This document shows, one piece after another, positions 48,291-57,638 of a stretch of DNA of 64,000 nucleotides. Numbering within the stretch: the first letter of the stretch is position 1; each line of letters begins with the position of its first letter. The notes beneath the pieces were generated by a model. That model did no database searches and was not told the DNA's origin. It saw only the letters and a list, made by a program, of their open reading frames with translations. The position numbers and the translations under genes are program-made. Source of the stretch: Bradyrhizobium sp. 4 (GTDB lineage: Bacteria > Pseudomonadota > Alphaproteobacteria > Rhizobiales > Xanthobacteraceae); assembly GCF_023100905.1 (NCBI RefSeq), contig NZ_CP064686.1, positions 5,766,001 to 5,830,000 on the forward strand, given 5' to 3'.

Positions 48291-50810
48291 CTAGAAATTG
48301 GGCCCGAGCGCGATCTTCGTGATCGTGCCGTTTCTGACGCCGATGCGCCATTCCGCCGAACCGTTGGCGAACTGGGCGACATAGATGTCGCTGTCGAGCG
48401 CGGTGACGCCGCGGAAGGAGACCGCACGCAGCGCACCGAGCCGCGTCAGAATCGCCTGATCGAACGGAAGCTGCGCGCGTGTGATATCGGCGACCTCGGA
48501 CGTCATGCGCTCGTAGTCCGGCTGCCCCCTGCCGACGCCCTCGATGTAGCGGCGCAGCATCTCCTCGCCATTGGCGATCGGAACGGCGCGCCGCGCTGCG
48601 CGAACCGGACGCGCGCCGAGGTTTGAGGCCTCGACATTGTGGAAGCGCGTTTGCCGACCCGGCACCAGGATCTCCATACACCGTCCCGACTTGTCGGCAA
48701 TCACCCACGGATTGTTCACGGTGGTGGTGGAGGCCCAGGTCATGTTGGGCCTGACGACGCTCTGCGTCCTCCGATTGCCGTCGGCATCGAGATTGAAGAC
48801 CTGGATGTCGTCGCCCATCTCGTTATAGACCATGATCCTGATCGGCGAGGTGCCGGCGCGACCGCGCACGTTCGCCTCCTCAGAGCAAGGCACGATGCCA
48901 CCGAGCTCGTCGTTGCCGTCGGCTCTGAAGATGACATCGCCGGCCTTGCCGTCGGGCTCGAGCAGCAGGCGGAATTCGGCCGTACCGTTCTCGAACTTCG
49001 CGCCGTAGATGTCGTAGCCGCCGGGTCCGACGCCGCGGAAGAAGATCGATTCCAGCCCGCCGAGCGCAACGAACGTCGCGTGCATTTCATTGAGCTGGCG
49101 GTGGAGCTTGGCGGCGAGCGGCGCGCTCATGCGGTCGTAGTTCGGCGTGCCGGCGCGCAGATCCTCGATCCCGCGCACAATCATCTCCTTGCCGCCGACG
49201 GCCGGGACCTGCTCCCTGAAGCGATCGGGGACTTCGGCAAGGCGGCGCGCGAAATCCGCTTCGACCGTCTGAGCCACCGCCGCATCGACGCGGGCCGCAA
49301 GACGGGCGCCGAAAACCGCACCTTGTAGCAACACGCGCGAGACCCTCGACTGCTTGTCGCGCAGGAAGATGACGAGATGGTCGCCGCGGAAGGAGAAGGC
49401 ATCAGTGCCCTCGGCAAGGATTTGCGTCGTGCCCTGCCCGGTTTCCTGCAACCAGAGACGGTCGCCATCGCGGCGCACGGTGAGCACGCGGTTCGGCGCA
49501 ATCCTGTACCAGCCGACATACTGATCGAGCGAGGCAGGTTCAGTCGTCGGCGCCGGCATCTCGGCGACACGCACCGCGCGCACGTCGCGGCCGTTGATCC
49601 GCAGCATCAGTTCGGAGGAGCGACGTTCCGCATCGAGCGGGAACGTGATCTCGCTCGACGAAGCCATGTAGGACGCGGTGCCGTCGCTGTCGACCGTCAG
49701 GCGCAGCCGGCGCTGCCCGGTGAGCTGGCCGGAGAGATCGTCACCTTCGCGGAAGATGGCGAACACCGACGCCGGACCCATGGCGTAGAAATTGACGAAG
49801 GGGCGGTAATGCTGGGCCGGCACCTCGCCGCTATCCGCGGCGAGCGGCGCAGGCTCCGGGGTACGATAGGCGATCATGCCGGCGGACACGATCACGGCCG
49901 GGACGATCGCGGCCGCGATCCACGCCCGCTTGCGCCAGCCGACCGCGACCGGCATCGCGGCGGTCGCGATGATGCGCTCGACGCGGGCGCGCACGGTCGA
50001 GGCCCGCGCCATCGCGAGCTCGAGCGGCCGCGGGTTTACCGTGCTTGCGAAATCAAGCAGGATTTCCGCATAGGACAGCCGGTCGTCGATCACCTCGATG
50101 GCCTCGGCGTCGCTGATGATCTCGGCAAGTTCGGCAAGACGCGCGAGCTGCCACCAGGCGAACGGGCTGAACCAGAACACCGCGCGATTGAGAGAGGCGA
50201 GCAGGAGGATATAGAAATCGCGGTTGGCGACATGCGCGCCCTCATGCGCGAGCACCGCGAGCCGCTTCTTGGCGTCCCAGCCGGCAAATTGCGGCGGCAC
50301 CAGAATGGTCGAGCCAAACGTGACGGGACCGCCGACGTCGCGACTGACGCGCACATCGGCGTCGACCAGGTGCGGACCATTGATCGGCCTTGCCGCGCGC
50401 GCGAGGCGCCAGGTCAGATAGAGGCCGATGGCCAGCCGCAGCAGCAACAGGCTGGCGACGGCGACATGGACGATTGTGGCGACAAGCCACCAATTGATCG
50501 AGACGCCGCTCTGCGCCGGGGAAGCAATCGCCGCGCCGGGCGCGATCGGCTGCATGGGCTGCGGCATCTCGAACATCGAGATGTCAGCCGGCAGGACATC
50601 ATCCGGCACCGATACCGGCAATGGCAGCCGGGTGATCGTGACCGTCGGCCAATGCATCACCACGGGCATCGCCAGCGATGCCAGCAGCACGACGACCCAC
50701 GCTGTCATGTGAGCGTGCGGATTGCGCACGCGAAACAGGTTGAGGCCGAACCAGACGACGCCTCCCAGCACAAGGGAGCGCAGCGCCGCCTCCGCCAGAG
50801 TTGCGATCAT
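48291..50810 (-). CDS. M56/BlaR1-type membrane protease with novel C-terminal domain
   Basis: 839 residues. N-terminal membrane part (helices near 10-30, 38-55, 105-130) and zinc protease motif HEGAH at 189-193 (HExxH), then SDAEAIEVIDDRLSYAEILLDFA: the BlaR1/MecR1 sensor protease. A last helix lies near 290-310. The remaining 520 residues are not a penicillin-binding domain. They include LDQYVGWYRIAPNRVLTVRRDGDRLWLQETGQG (a DUF3471-like barrel) and two related units of about 90 residues (MIVRGIEDLRAGTPNYDRMSA..., and MLRRYIEGVGRGQPDYERMTS...), each with FFRGV or SFRGV and YxAxFxNGxAExR. The ATG overlaps the blaI stop (ATGA). Confidence 0.85.
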   Translation of the reverse strand: MIATLAEAALRSLVLGGVVWFGLNLFRVRNPHAHMTAWVVVLLASLAMPVVMHWPTVTITRLPLPVSVPDDVLPADISMFEMPQPMQPIAPGAAIASPAQSGVSINWWLVATIVHVAVASLLLLRLAIGLYLTWRLARAARPINGPHLVDADVRVSRDVGGPVTFGSTILVPPQFAGWDAKKRLAVLAHEGAHVANRDFYILLLASLNRAVFWFSPFAWWQLARLAELAEIISDAEAIEVIDDRLSYAEILLDFASTVNPRPLELAMARASTVRARVERIIATAAMPVAVGWRKRAWIAAAIVPAVIVSAGMIAYRTPEPAPLAADSGEVPAQHYRPFVNFYAMGPASVFAIFREGDDLSGQLTGQRRLRLTVDSDGTASYMASSSEITFPLDAERRSSELMLRINGRDVRAVRVAEMPAPTTEPASLDQYVGWYRIAPNRVLTVRRDGDRLWLQETGQGTTQILAEGTDAFSFRGDHLVIFLRDKQSRVSRVLLQGAVFGARLAARVDAAVAQTVEADFARRLAEVPDRFREQVPAVGGKEMIVRGIEDLRAGTPNYDRMSAPLAAKLHRQLNEMHATFVALGGLESIFFRGVGPGGYDIYGAKFENGTAEFRLLLEPDGKAGDVIFRADGNDELGGIVPCSEEANVRGRAGTSPIRIMVYNEMGDDIQVFNLDADGNRRTQSVVRPNMTWASTTTVNNPWVIADKSGRCMEILVPGRQTRFHNVEASNLGARPVRAARRAVPIANGEEMLRRYIEGVGRGQPDYERMTSEVADITRAQLPFDQAILTRLGALRAVSFRGVTALDSDIYVAQFANGSAEWRIGVRNGTITKIALGPNF

Positions 50811-51199
50811 TCTTTCTTCACTCCCCTCGCCTTCTTCGCCTTGGCGACCTGGTCGGCCAGTGTGCGCAACTGCTGCTGGTCGAGCATTGCATTGTCGACC
50901 ATGCCGACGAGGACCTCCTCCATCGAGCCGTTGCAGAACCAGTCGACGATGCGCTGCACCGCCTTGGCCGCAACCCGCGCGCGCGCTTCGGCTGCGTGGT
51001 AGACATAGGTGCGTCCGTCCACCGTGTGCCGAGCATAGCCCTTTTCTTCCAGCCGGCGCAGCACCGTGCGCACGGTGGATTCCTTCAGCCGACGCGACAG
51101 CTTTTCGCGCACAATTTCGGCCGTCACAGGACCATGGGCCCAAACCAGTTGCATGACCTCGTGCTCGAGGTCGCCCAGGTCGGGCAAACGATCGTCCAT
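50807..51199 (-). CDS. BlaI/MecI/CopY-family repressor
   Basis: 130 residues. LPDLGDLEHEVMQLVWAHGPVTAEIVREKLSRRLKESTVRTVLRRLEEKGYARHTVDGRTYVYHA is the winged helix; the C-terminal dimerisation part ends in a basic tail (KAKKARGVKKE). In this family the neighbouring membrane protease triggers cleavage of the repressor. It is the first gene of a two-gene operon with the M56 protein and has a palindrome TGTAGCGCTACA 30 bases upstream. Regulates at least its own operon; other targets (DUF1800) are inferred. Confidence 0.93.
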   Translation of the reverse strand: MDDRLPDLGDLEHEVMQLVWAHGPVTAEIVREKLSRRLKESTVRTVLRRLEEKGYARHTVDGRTYVYHAAEARARVAAKAVQRIVDWFCNGSMEEVLVGMVDNAMLDQQQLRTLADQVAKAKKARGVKKE

Positions 51200-51228
51200 G
51201 GCGGCTTACCTTGGTTTTCGAATTTTCT

Positions 51229-51240
51229 TGTAGCGCTACA
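51229..51240. promoter_or_regulatory. Palindromic BlaI operator candidate
   Basis: TGTAGCGCTACA is a perfect 12-bp palindrome, 30 bases before the blaI start. It contains TGTA and TACA, tetranucleotides typical of sites bound by this family, although here TGTA comes first. It would overlap a promoter, so autorepression is expected. Confidence 0.6.
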
Positions 51241-51329
51241 GAGCGTCGCATATACCGCCGCGCCGCGCAACGGGGTTTCTACCTGAAATGGTATCGGATG
51301 CTGACCGAACGGGGCTTGCTTTAGGCGGT

Positions 51330-51360
51330 CGTCATGCCCGGGCTTGTCCCGGGCATGACG
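51330..51360. repeat. 13-bp perfect palindromic stem, dispersed repeat type
   Basis: CGTCATGCCCGGG, loop CTTGT, CCCGGGCATGACG. It is 11 bases downstream of the malic-enzyme stop. No T-tract, and the CATGCCCGGGCTTGTCCCGGGCATG motif is one I remember as widely repeated in Bradyrhizobium; probably a dispersed palindrome that also ends transcription. Confidence 0.7.
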
Positions 51361-51371
51361 ATGCGGAGGCT

Positions 51372-53024
51372 TCAGTACTTCGGCTCGTACATCTGGGACT
51401 GAACCAATCCCTTCACGTCGTTGGGCGCGGGTCCGTCCGCGAGTCCGCGCTGATAGGCGACATCGGCGACGGCGGCAGCGATGCGGACCGAGACCTCGCG
51501 GATGCGCGGCAGCGCCGGGTAGAGGCTGCCTTGCGCAAGATCGTCCTTGCCGACGCAATCGGCCAGCGTATGGGCGGCCGCCATGAACATCTCGTCCGTC
51601 ACCAGCCGCGAGCGGCTGGCGATGACGCCGAGGCCGACGCCCGGGAAGATGTAGGAGTTGTTGCCCTGGCGCGGCACGAAGGTGCGGCCGTTCAGCTTCA
51701 CAGGATCATACGGGCTGCCGCAGGCAAACAGCGCGCGGCCCCCGGTGTAGCGGTAGGCGTCCTCCGCCGAACATTCGGCCTTCGAGGTCGGGTTGGAGAG
51801 CGCGAACACGATCGGCTGTTCGTTGAGCTCGGCCATCGCCTTGAGCACCTCGGGCGTGAAGGCGCCGCCGACCGCGGCAACGCCGATGATCGCCGTCGGC
51901 TTCAGCGTCCTGATCGCGGTGAGGAAGTCGGCGATCGGCGCCTGGTCGGCATGGGCATAACGGAGCTTGTGACCGGACAGGCCTTCACGGCCGCCAACGA
52001 CCAGGCCGCGGGAATCCACCAGCCAGTTGCGGCGGAGCGCTTCGGCCTCGGAGGCGCCCTCCGCCATCATGGCGGACGTCACGAGATCGGCGATGCCGGT
52101 CGCGGCCTCGCCCGCGCCGAGGAACAGGATGCGCTGATCCTTCAGCTTGCCGCCGTTGACGCGCAAGGCCGAGAACAGGCCGGCGAGCGCAACCGCGGCT
52201 GTGCCCTGGATGTCGTCGTTGAAGACGCAGGCCTCATCGCGGTATTTGTGCAGCAGCTTGAACGCCGAGTGGTTGGCGAAATCCTCGAACTGGATCAGCA
52301 CTCCCGGAAAGGTCTTGCGCGCGGCGACCATGAACTCGTCGACGAAGCTGTCATAGGCCTCGCCCGTGAGCCGCCGCTCGCGCAGGCCGAGATAATATGG
52401 GTCTTTCAGGAGCTCTTCGTTGTTGGTGCCGACGTCGAGCACGATCGGCAGACACGTTTCGGGATGCACGCCGGCGCAGGCCGAATAGAGCGAGAGTTTA
52501 CCGACCGGAATGCCCATGCCGTTGGCGCCGAGATCGCCGAGGCCGAGGATGCGCTCGCCATCGGTGACGACGATCAGCTTGGCCGGATAGGGCCAGTTCT
52601 TCAGGATCTCGGCGATCTGGCCGCGATCGCGCGAGGAGATGAACATGCCGCGTGGCCGCTGGAAAATCAGGCCGTATTTCTGGCAGGCGAGCCCGACCGT
52701 CGGCGTGTAGATGATCGGCTGGATCTCGTCGATATTGTCGACGACGACGCGGAAGAACAGCGCCTCGTTGCGGTCATGCAACGCATTCAGCGCAACATAT
52801 TTTTCGAGATCGGTCGGCAGCGTGCGCAGGTTGACGAGCACGCGCTCGACCTGGGTCTCCATCGTCAGCACGCACGGCGGCAGCAGTCCGCGCAGGCCGA
52901 GCGCATCGCGCTCCTGCGCGGTGAAGGCGGTGCCCTTGTTGAGCAGGGGATCGCGCAGCAGCGCCATGCCGTGCACGGAATCGGACGATGTCGAATGGGC
53001 GCTGACCCGAGCAGGTCTATTCAC
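51372..53024 (-). CDS. NAD-dependent malic enzyme
   Basis: Oxidative decarboxylation of malate to pyruvate with NAD+. 550 residues, the single-domain size without a phosphotransacetylase tail. YTPTVGLACQKYGLIFQRPRGMFISSRDRG is the Tyr/Arg active-site region, VVTDGERILGLGDLGANGMGIPVGK the Lys and malate site, IQFEDFANHSAFKLLHKYRDEACVFNDDIQGTAAVALAG the metal-binding Asp/Glu region, and ILFLGAGEAATGIADL the NAD fold. Start is the GTG at 53024 after GGGGGA. Known as dme-type in rhizobia, where it matters for C4-dicarboxylate use; I do not assign a symbol because single-domain and long forms differ. Confidence 0.95.
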   Translation of the reverse strand: MNRPARVSAHSTSSDSVHGMALLRDPLLNKGTAFTAQERDALGLRGLLPPCVLTMETQVERVLVNLRTLPTDLEKYVALNALHDRNEALFFRVVVDNIDEIQPIIYTPTVGLACQKYGLIFQRPRGMFISSRDRGQIAEILKNWPYPAKLIVVTDGERILGLGDLGANGMGIPVGKLSLYSACAGVHPETCLPIVLDVGTNNEELLKDPYYLGLRERRLTGEAYDSFVDEFMVAARKTFPGVLIQFEDFANHSAFKLLHKYRDEACVFNDDIQGTAAVALAGLFSALRVNGGKLKDQRILFLGAGEAATGIADLVTSAMMAEGASEAEALRRNWLVDSRGLVVGGREGLSGHKLRYAHADQAPIADFLTAIRTLKPTAIIGVAAVGGAFTPEVLKAMAELNEQPIVFALSNPTSKAECSAEDAYRYTGGRALFACGSPYDPVKLNGRTFVPRQGNNSYIFPGVGLGVIASRSRLVTDEMFMAAAHTLADCVGKDDLAQGSLYPALPRIREVSVRIAAAVADVAYQRGLADGPAPNDVKGLVQSQMYEPKY

Positions 53025-53192
53025 GAATTCCCCCAGGGAGTTTCTTATTGAAGGGCAGGCATTGTCGGCCAGCGCTCACCTGAGATCAAGGACGCAGAAA
53101 ACCGCGGCAGGGATTGTGATCCCGCACCGCAGCGAGGTTTTGGTGACAGACCGGTCGTCGTGCGCACGAAAAAGGTTAACGCCGCGAGGCTC

Positions 53193-53321
53193 TCTCATGG
53201 TGAGGAGCGCGGAACGCGCGTCTCCGGACGATGCTTTGCATCGCCGGGCAAATCATGCAGGCCCTGCTCTCCGCGGCGCATCCTTCGAGACGCCCGCTCC
53301 GCGGGCTCCTCAGGATGAGTC
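53193..53321. repeat. Bradyrhizobium-type intergenic repeat (CTCATGGTGAGGAGCGC)
   Basis: The 316-base gap 53025-53340 is largely this element: CTCATGGTGAGGAGCGC and GCGCGTCTCCGGAC on the left, CATCCTTCGAGACGCCCG and GCGGGCTCCTCAGGATGAG on the right, with arms partly complementary. I recall this as a frequent intergenic element in Bradyrhizobium and Rhodopseudomonas. No gene in the gap; the malic-enzyme promoter would be at its right side (53025-53100). Confidence 0.65.
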
Positions 53322-53340
53322 AGTGGTATGGGCGACAGCG

Positions 53341-54339
53341 TTACTCAGCCTTGATGTCGGCGGCCTTCACGATCGGCCACCATTTCTCGGTTTCGGCCTT
53401 CTGGAAGACTCCAAGCGCTGCGGGTGTTTGCTGATCGGGCGGAGGAATCTCCTGTCCCAATTCGCTAAACCGCTGCTTGACGGAAGCGTCGGCAAGCACG
53501 GTGACGATGGTCGCGTTGAGCTTCGTGACGATCTCCTTCGGCGTATTTCTCGGCGCCCAGATGCCGTGCCAGTAGGAGATGTAGAGACCGGGCAGCCCCG
53601 CCTCGTCGACCGTCGGGATATCGGGCGCGGAGGCGAGCCGCGTCGGCGACGTCACCGCGAACGCCTTGATCGCACCGTTCTTGTAATGCGGCAGCGAGTT
53701 CGAGGCCTGATCGAACATGATGTCGATCTGCCCGGCCACGAGGTCGATCATGGCGGGCCCCGCGCCGCGATAGGGCACGAACTGAAAGTCGGTGCCGGTT
53801 CTCTCCTTGAAGAAGACACCGGCGACGTGGGCACCTGTGCCCGCACCGGCCGTGCCGGCAGTCACCTTGCCGGGGTTGGCCTTCAGCCACGCGATCATCT
53901 CTTTCAGAGTGTTGGCCTCGAGCGACTTCCGGCCGACGATGAGCTGCGTGCCCATCGCGATCGTCGCGACCGGCTCGAAATCGGCGATCACGTCATAGGG
54001 TAGCTTGAAGATCGCGCCGTTGAGCACATGCGTGCCCCAATGGCCGATCGTGATCGTGGTGCCATCAGGCGTTGCGCGCGCGACGCGGGCGCCGGCGATG
54101 CTGCCGGAGGCGCCCGCCACGTTTTCAACGACGATTGTCGTGTGCAATTCGGCGGCGATGCGTTCGGACAGGATGCGCGCCAGCGTATCGGTCGGACCGC
54201 CCGCCGCGAACGGCACCACGAGGGTGATCGGCCGCGACGGAAACGGCTGCGCGCTCGCAGGAGCGGTCCACGCCGCACTTCCGATCAAGGCGCACACGAC
54301 CATCACGTGGCCACGCAGTCCAGCCCACCGCCCCTGCAT
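53341..54339 (-). CDS. Tripartite tricarboxylate transporter receptor, TctC/Bug family
   Basis: 332 residues with a Sec leader (ending APASAQ). SRPITLVVPFAAGGPTDTLARILSERIAAELHTTIVVENVAGASGSIAGARVARATPDGTTITIGHWGTHVLNG is the Bug opening with its conserved aspartate; GTAGAGTGAHVAGVFFKERTGTDFQFVPYRGAGPAMIDLVAGQIDIMFDQ and TVDEAGLPGLYISYWHGIWAP complete it. ATG at 54339 chosen for the signal peptide. TctA/TctB membrane genes are not here, which is common since Bug proteins are often orphan. Ligand unknown. Confidence 0.9.
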   Translation of the reverse strand: MQGRWAGLRGHVMVVCALIGSAAWTAPASAQPFPSRPITLVVPFAAGGPTDTLARILSERIAAELHTTIVVENVAGASGSIAGARVARATPDGTTITIGHWGTHVLNGAIFKLPYDVIADFEPVATIAMGTQLIVGRKSLEANTLKEMIAWLKANPGKVTAGTAGAGTGAHVAGVFFKERTGTDFQFVPYRGAGPAMIDLVAGQIDIMFDQASNSLPHYKNGAIKAFAVTSPTRLASAPDIPTVDEAGLPGLYISYWHGIWAPRNTPKEIVTKLNATIVTVLADASVKQRFSELGQEIPPPDQQTPAALGVFQKAETEKWWPIVKAADIKAE

Positions 54340-54437
54340 TCCATCCACCCTTTTTTGCCGCCCGCATGTCGTCAGCGGGCTGGGGCGAAGTGAACGCTGC
54401 CGGTTCGACCAAGGCAAGCGGTAAGTTTACCGCGCCA

Positions 54438-56768
54438 CTATCCTGCGGCTCGACGCGGCGTCAGATGAGCGGCGTTGTCAGCCGGCGGCGCGATGTGCAT
54501 CAGGATGGTCTGGGTGGCCGATGCGACCTCGATGCCGTTGTGCTGGAAGCGCTGCTTCATGCGACGGTTGAATTCGCGCTGCACCGGCCAGCGGCCGGCC
54601 TCGGTGCAGCGGATCTGGCCGACGATCGACACCATGGCGCCGTCGACCTTGTCGATGCCCCAGAGCTCGAGATCGCCGCGGATCAGGCTGCGGAATTCGA
54701 CCTCGCGGCGCATCTCGTCGACGATATCTTTGAGGATCTGGCCGGCGCGGTCGGTGTCTTCCTTGTAGGCGACGTTGACGCTGACGGACGCATTGCCGGC
54801 GCCACGGCTGGCATTGGTGATGGTGGTGACCGCGCTGAACGGCACGATGTGAACGGCACCGTCGCCGGCCCGCAGCCTGATCGTGCGGATCGAGACGTTC
54901 TCGACCACGCCCGATAGCCCGGACACGCTGACGCTGTCGCCGACCTGGACGGTGTTCTCCAGCAGCAGGAACAGCCCGGTGATGAGATCCTGCACCAGCT
55001 TCTGCGAGCCGAAGCCGATGGCGATGCCGACGATGCCGGCGCCCGCCAGCAGCGGCGCGACGTTGACGCCGATCTCGCTGAGCGCCGTGAGGCCGACGAC
55101 GGTCGCGATCACGCACAGCAAGGCCGTGCGCAGCATCGGCCGAAAGGTCCGCAGCCGCGCGGCGCGGGCATAGTGCCCATCGCGCGACAGCGTATTGATC
55201 TGGCGGTCCAGCAGCGCGTTGCTGGCTTCCCAAATCGCAGCTGCGATGAACACGGCAAGTCCGATCGTCACCACCGCCGAGATCAGCCGGCTGCCGATCT
55301 GGCCGCCATAGAACCAGACGATGGCGTCGACGCCCCAGACTTCGAGCACGGCCACCAGGCCGATGAAGGCGATCACGCCAGATACGATCTTGCGCAGCAG
55401 CGGCAGGTAGCGGTTGGCGCGGATCTCGAGGCCCGGAAACCGCTGGAGGATTTCCGGCTTGATGCGGAAGCCGCGGTCGATCAGGCCCAGCGTCAGCATG
55501 ATGGCAACGCGCGTGATCAGCGCCACCGCGATGGTGCCGACGAAATATTGCAGCAGCAACGAATAGCCATTGCGGATGTTCAGCGCCCACACCGCCCACA
55601 GCGCGAGGTCGAGCGCGATGGCGAGATAGTGCCAGCCGCCCGCGATGCGGTTGCGCAGTCGCGCCGCGAGCCCCTGCCGGTCGGCCGGCGCGCGGATGGC
55701 TTCGGCGACCTGGCGGCGGCATTGCAGGATGATGACGACGATGAAGAGATGCACGACCAGCATCACCATGCGCAAGAGCGCGGCATAGCCGGCGCGATGC
55801 AGGCCGAGCAGCAGCGCCACGTTGGCAAAGGCGATGCCGGAGACGCCGACACCGACGATGCGGCGCGCCCAGATCTCGATATAGGCGGCGGTTTCGGCCT
55901 TGACCGGAAACAAGCCGAACGGTCCCGCCAGCACACGGACCACACAGATGAGCCCGCGCGAGAACGCATAGGCGTTGACGACGGCGAGGATCACGAGGCG
56001 GACGGTGGTGGGCTCGCCGATCTCGGTGCCGAGCAGCGCCGTGGCGACTCCGACAAAGACCAACACGGGTAGCAGCTCGAGCAGGAAGCGTCCCAGCACG
56101 AGCGGCAGCCGCAGCATGATTTGCCAGGCCCGCGCCAGGCTGTGGCGGCGCATGTGCAGTTCGGGCGCCGGGGTGACATCGGCGACGGATGACGGCGGAT
56201 CGGCAATGGGCAACACCTGCACCGGCAGGCACGCCGTTTGCGGCATGCGCCCTTCCAGGAACGCGACGGGGCGGCGGATCAGACGGAAGATCACCCATTC
56301 GGCGCAGAAGGCGCAGCCGAACACCAGCGCGAGCTTCCAACCAATCTCGATCAGGAGATTGTAGGCCGCGGGATCGTTCGCGGTCCGCACGATCCAGTAG
56401 TAGAACGCCGGGAAGTGCATGAACGTCCTGGCCATATCGGCGACGTCTCGCGAAATTTCGCCGATCTCCTCGGACACGGTGAGCATGAGCTGCGCACCAA
56501 GGCCGTCGGCCGCGAGCGGGATCGGCGATTTTGGCTCGGGCGCGGGCTGCTGTGGACCTGACGCATTCGCGATCACGCGCAGCGTGTCGATGATCTGCGC
56601 GCGCTTCTTGTCGTCCTGCAGCGTCTCCAGCGCGCGCCTGGCCTCGTCGGGCGACAACGCGGCAGCGCTAGTGGCCGCCGGTGCGGGCGGCGCGGCGCGG
56701 GTGCTGGAGAGAGATGAGATCGCGATCAAGAGCGCGGCGAGAAGCGCGGAGGCAAGCTTATGCGACAC
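54438..56768 (-). CDS. Large MscS-family mechanosensitive channel
   Basis: 776 residues from GTG 56768 (AGGGA seven bases upstream). It has a signal peptide, a periplasmic Ala/Pro-rich linker and helical segment (residues about 25-120), several membrane helices from about 140 to 560, and the conserved MscS core at about 590-700: VAPLLAGAGIVGIAIGFGSQKLVQDLITGLFLLLENTVQVGDSVSVSGLSGVVENVSIRTIRLR, followed by NVAYKEDTDRAGQILKDIVDEMR as the cytoplasmic vestibule. The size and layout resemble E. coli YbiO-type channels that release solutes during osmotic downshock. No operon partner. Confidence 0.88.
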   Translation of the reverse strand: MSHKLASALLAALLIAISSLSSTRAAPPAPAATSAAALSPDEARRALETLQDDKKRAQIIDTLRVIANASGPQQPAPEPKSPIPLAADGLGAQLMLTVSEEIGEISRDVADMARTFMHFPAFYYWIVRTANDPAAYNLLIEIGWKLALVFGCAFCAEWVIFRLIRRPVAFLEGRMPQTACLPVQVLPIADPPSSVADVTPAPELHMRRHSLARAWQIMLRLPLVLGRFLLELLPVLVFVGVATALLGTEIGEPTTVRLVILAVVNAYAFSRGLICVVRVLAGPFGLFPVKAETAAYIEIWARRIVGVGVSGIAFANVALLLGLHRAGYAALLRMVMLVVHLFIVVIILQCRRQVAEAIRAPADRQGLAARLRNRIAGGWHYLAIALDLALWAVWALNIRNGYSLLLQYFVGTIAVALITRVAIMLTLGLIDRGFRIKPEILQRFPGLEIRANRYLPLLRKIVSGVIAFIGLVAVLEVWGVDAIVWFYGGQIGSRLISAVVTIGLAVFIAAAIWEASNALLDRQINTLSRDGHYARAARLRTFRPMLRTALLCVIATVVGLTALSEIGVNVAPLLAGAGIVGIAIGFGSQKLVQDLITGLFLLLENTVQVGDSVSVSGLSGVVENVSIRTIRLRAGDGAVHIVPFSAVTTITNASRGAGNASVSVNVAYKEDTDRAGQILKDIVDEMRREVEFRSLIRGDLELWGIDKVDGAMVSIVGQIRCTEAGRWPVQREFNRRMKQRFQHNGIEVASATQTILMHIAPPADNAAHLTPRRAAG

Positions 56769-57520
56769 GAGGGATTCCCTGGGAAAAATAAATGCGACGG
56801 CGACGTCGGGACCGTCACCGCCGAAGCACATGCATCATGTCGGATCGACGCTATTCGCCCGGGCGCTGTGTCGGAAGTTGGCCAATGAGGCGACATTCTC
56901 TTGGCATTTGCCGCGGTGCAGGAAACGGGAACCGCGGTCTCAAGCTGGGACGTGCGCCACTGGAATGAGGACGCACAAAACCTCTACCGTCACTCCGGGA
57001 GTCGGACCGGAATGACGGCGATGAGGAGGAGAGAAGCAGGATGTCAAAAGCGCGACGGCCGCGTCACGGCCATCCGACATAATTCGGTGTGATGCAATCG
57101 ATGTGCTGCAGAATACAGCGCCGGGCAGGTAGGGGCTATGCCACACTGATGCAGCCCTCTAAACCTTGGCCCGGCGTGCCGTTCGCGGTTTTCTGCCGCT
57201 ATGCGATAGTCCGAACGAGCTCCATCGCACTTACCGCGGCTGGATCTGCGGAGGTGGTGTCATAGACCTCCCCTTGCTCTTGATGTGGACGTTGCGCGTC
57301 GCTTGTTTGCGACCATTACGATGGTCCTCCCGTGACACAGGACTGTCAAGCAAGATCAACGGCCGCGGTATCACATTTGAGGACGCGTTCCATCTCACTG
57401 CGACGGATTCGCTGCAGCGAAATACGGGAAGTAGATGAATTACGAGACTGCCCTTCCTGCAAACGTGAACCGCTTCTGCTACGGGTGGGGCGCCGGTCCC
57501 GAGGAATTTGGGATGATGAC
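56769..57520. other. Long intergenic region without a supported gene
   Basis: About 750 bases. Open frames here (for example 57166-57438) have weak codon bias, no ribosome-binding site and low-complexity products. Codon position GC is flat compared with neighbours. It may be decayed gene sequence, but I can identify no parent. The part 56900-57080 contains scattered short repeats of GTCACTCCGG and GACGGC without clear structure. Confidence 0.5.
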
Positions 57521-57638
57521 ATCATGCCCCTGTTTTGCCCGACGGGTCAAACGATTTCGTTAAATCCGCAAGCGCTCGCGCAGACCTTCAAGTCATTGAT
57601 TTCATTATCCCCGTCTACTGTGCATGGGGTTGTTTTCG
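57521..57638. repeat. Dispersed element reaching into the ppk2 3' end
   Basis: ATGCCCCTGTTTTGCCCG, ACGGGTCAAAC, then an AT-rich middle and CTACTGTGCATGGGGTTGTTTTCG. I recall the two ends (TTTTGCCCGACGGGTCAA and CTGTGCATGGGGTTGTTTT) from many Bradyrhizobium intergenic copies. The right end overlaps the last codons of ppk2 and provides its stop. Copy number must be checked in a full genome. Confidence 0.5.

Noticed and set aside
50811..51251. N-terminal extension of the M56 protease across blaI
   Set aside because: It reads blaI in the wrong frame. The ATG at 50810 overlapping the blaI stop is the normal arrangement.
57166..57438. 90-residue open frame in the 56.8-57.5 kb gap
   Set aside because: No codon bias, no ribosome-binding site and no recognisable domain.
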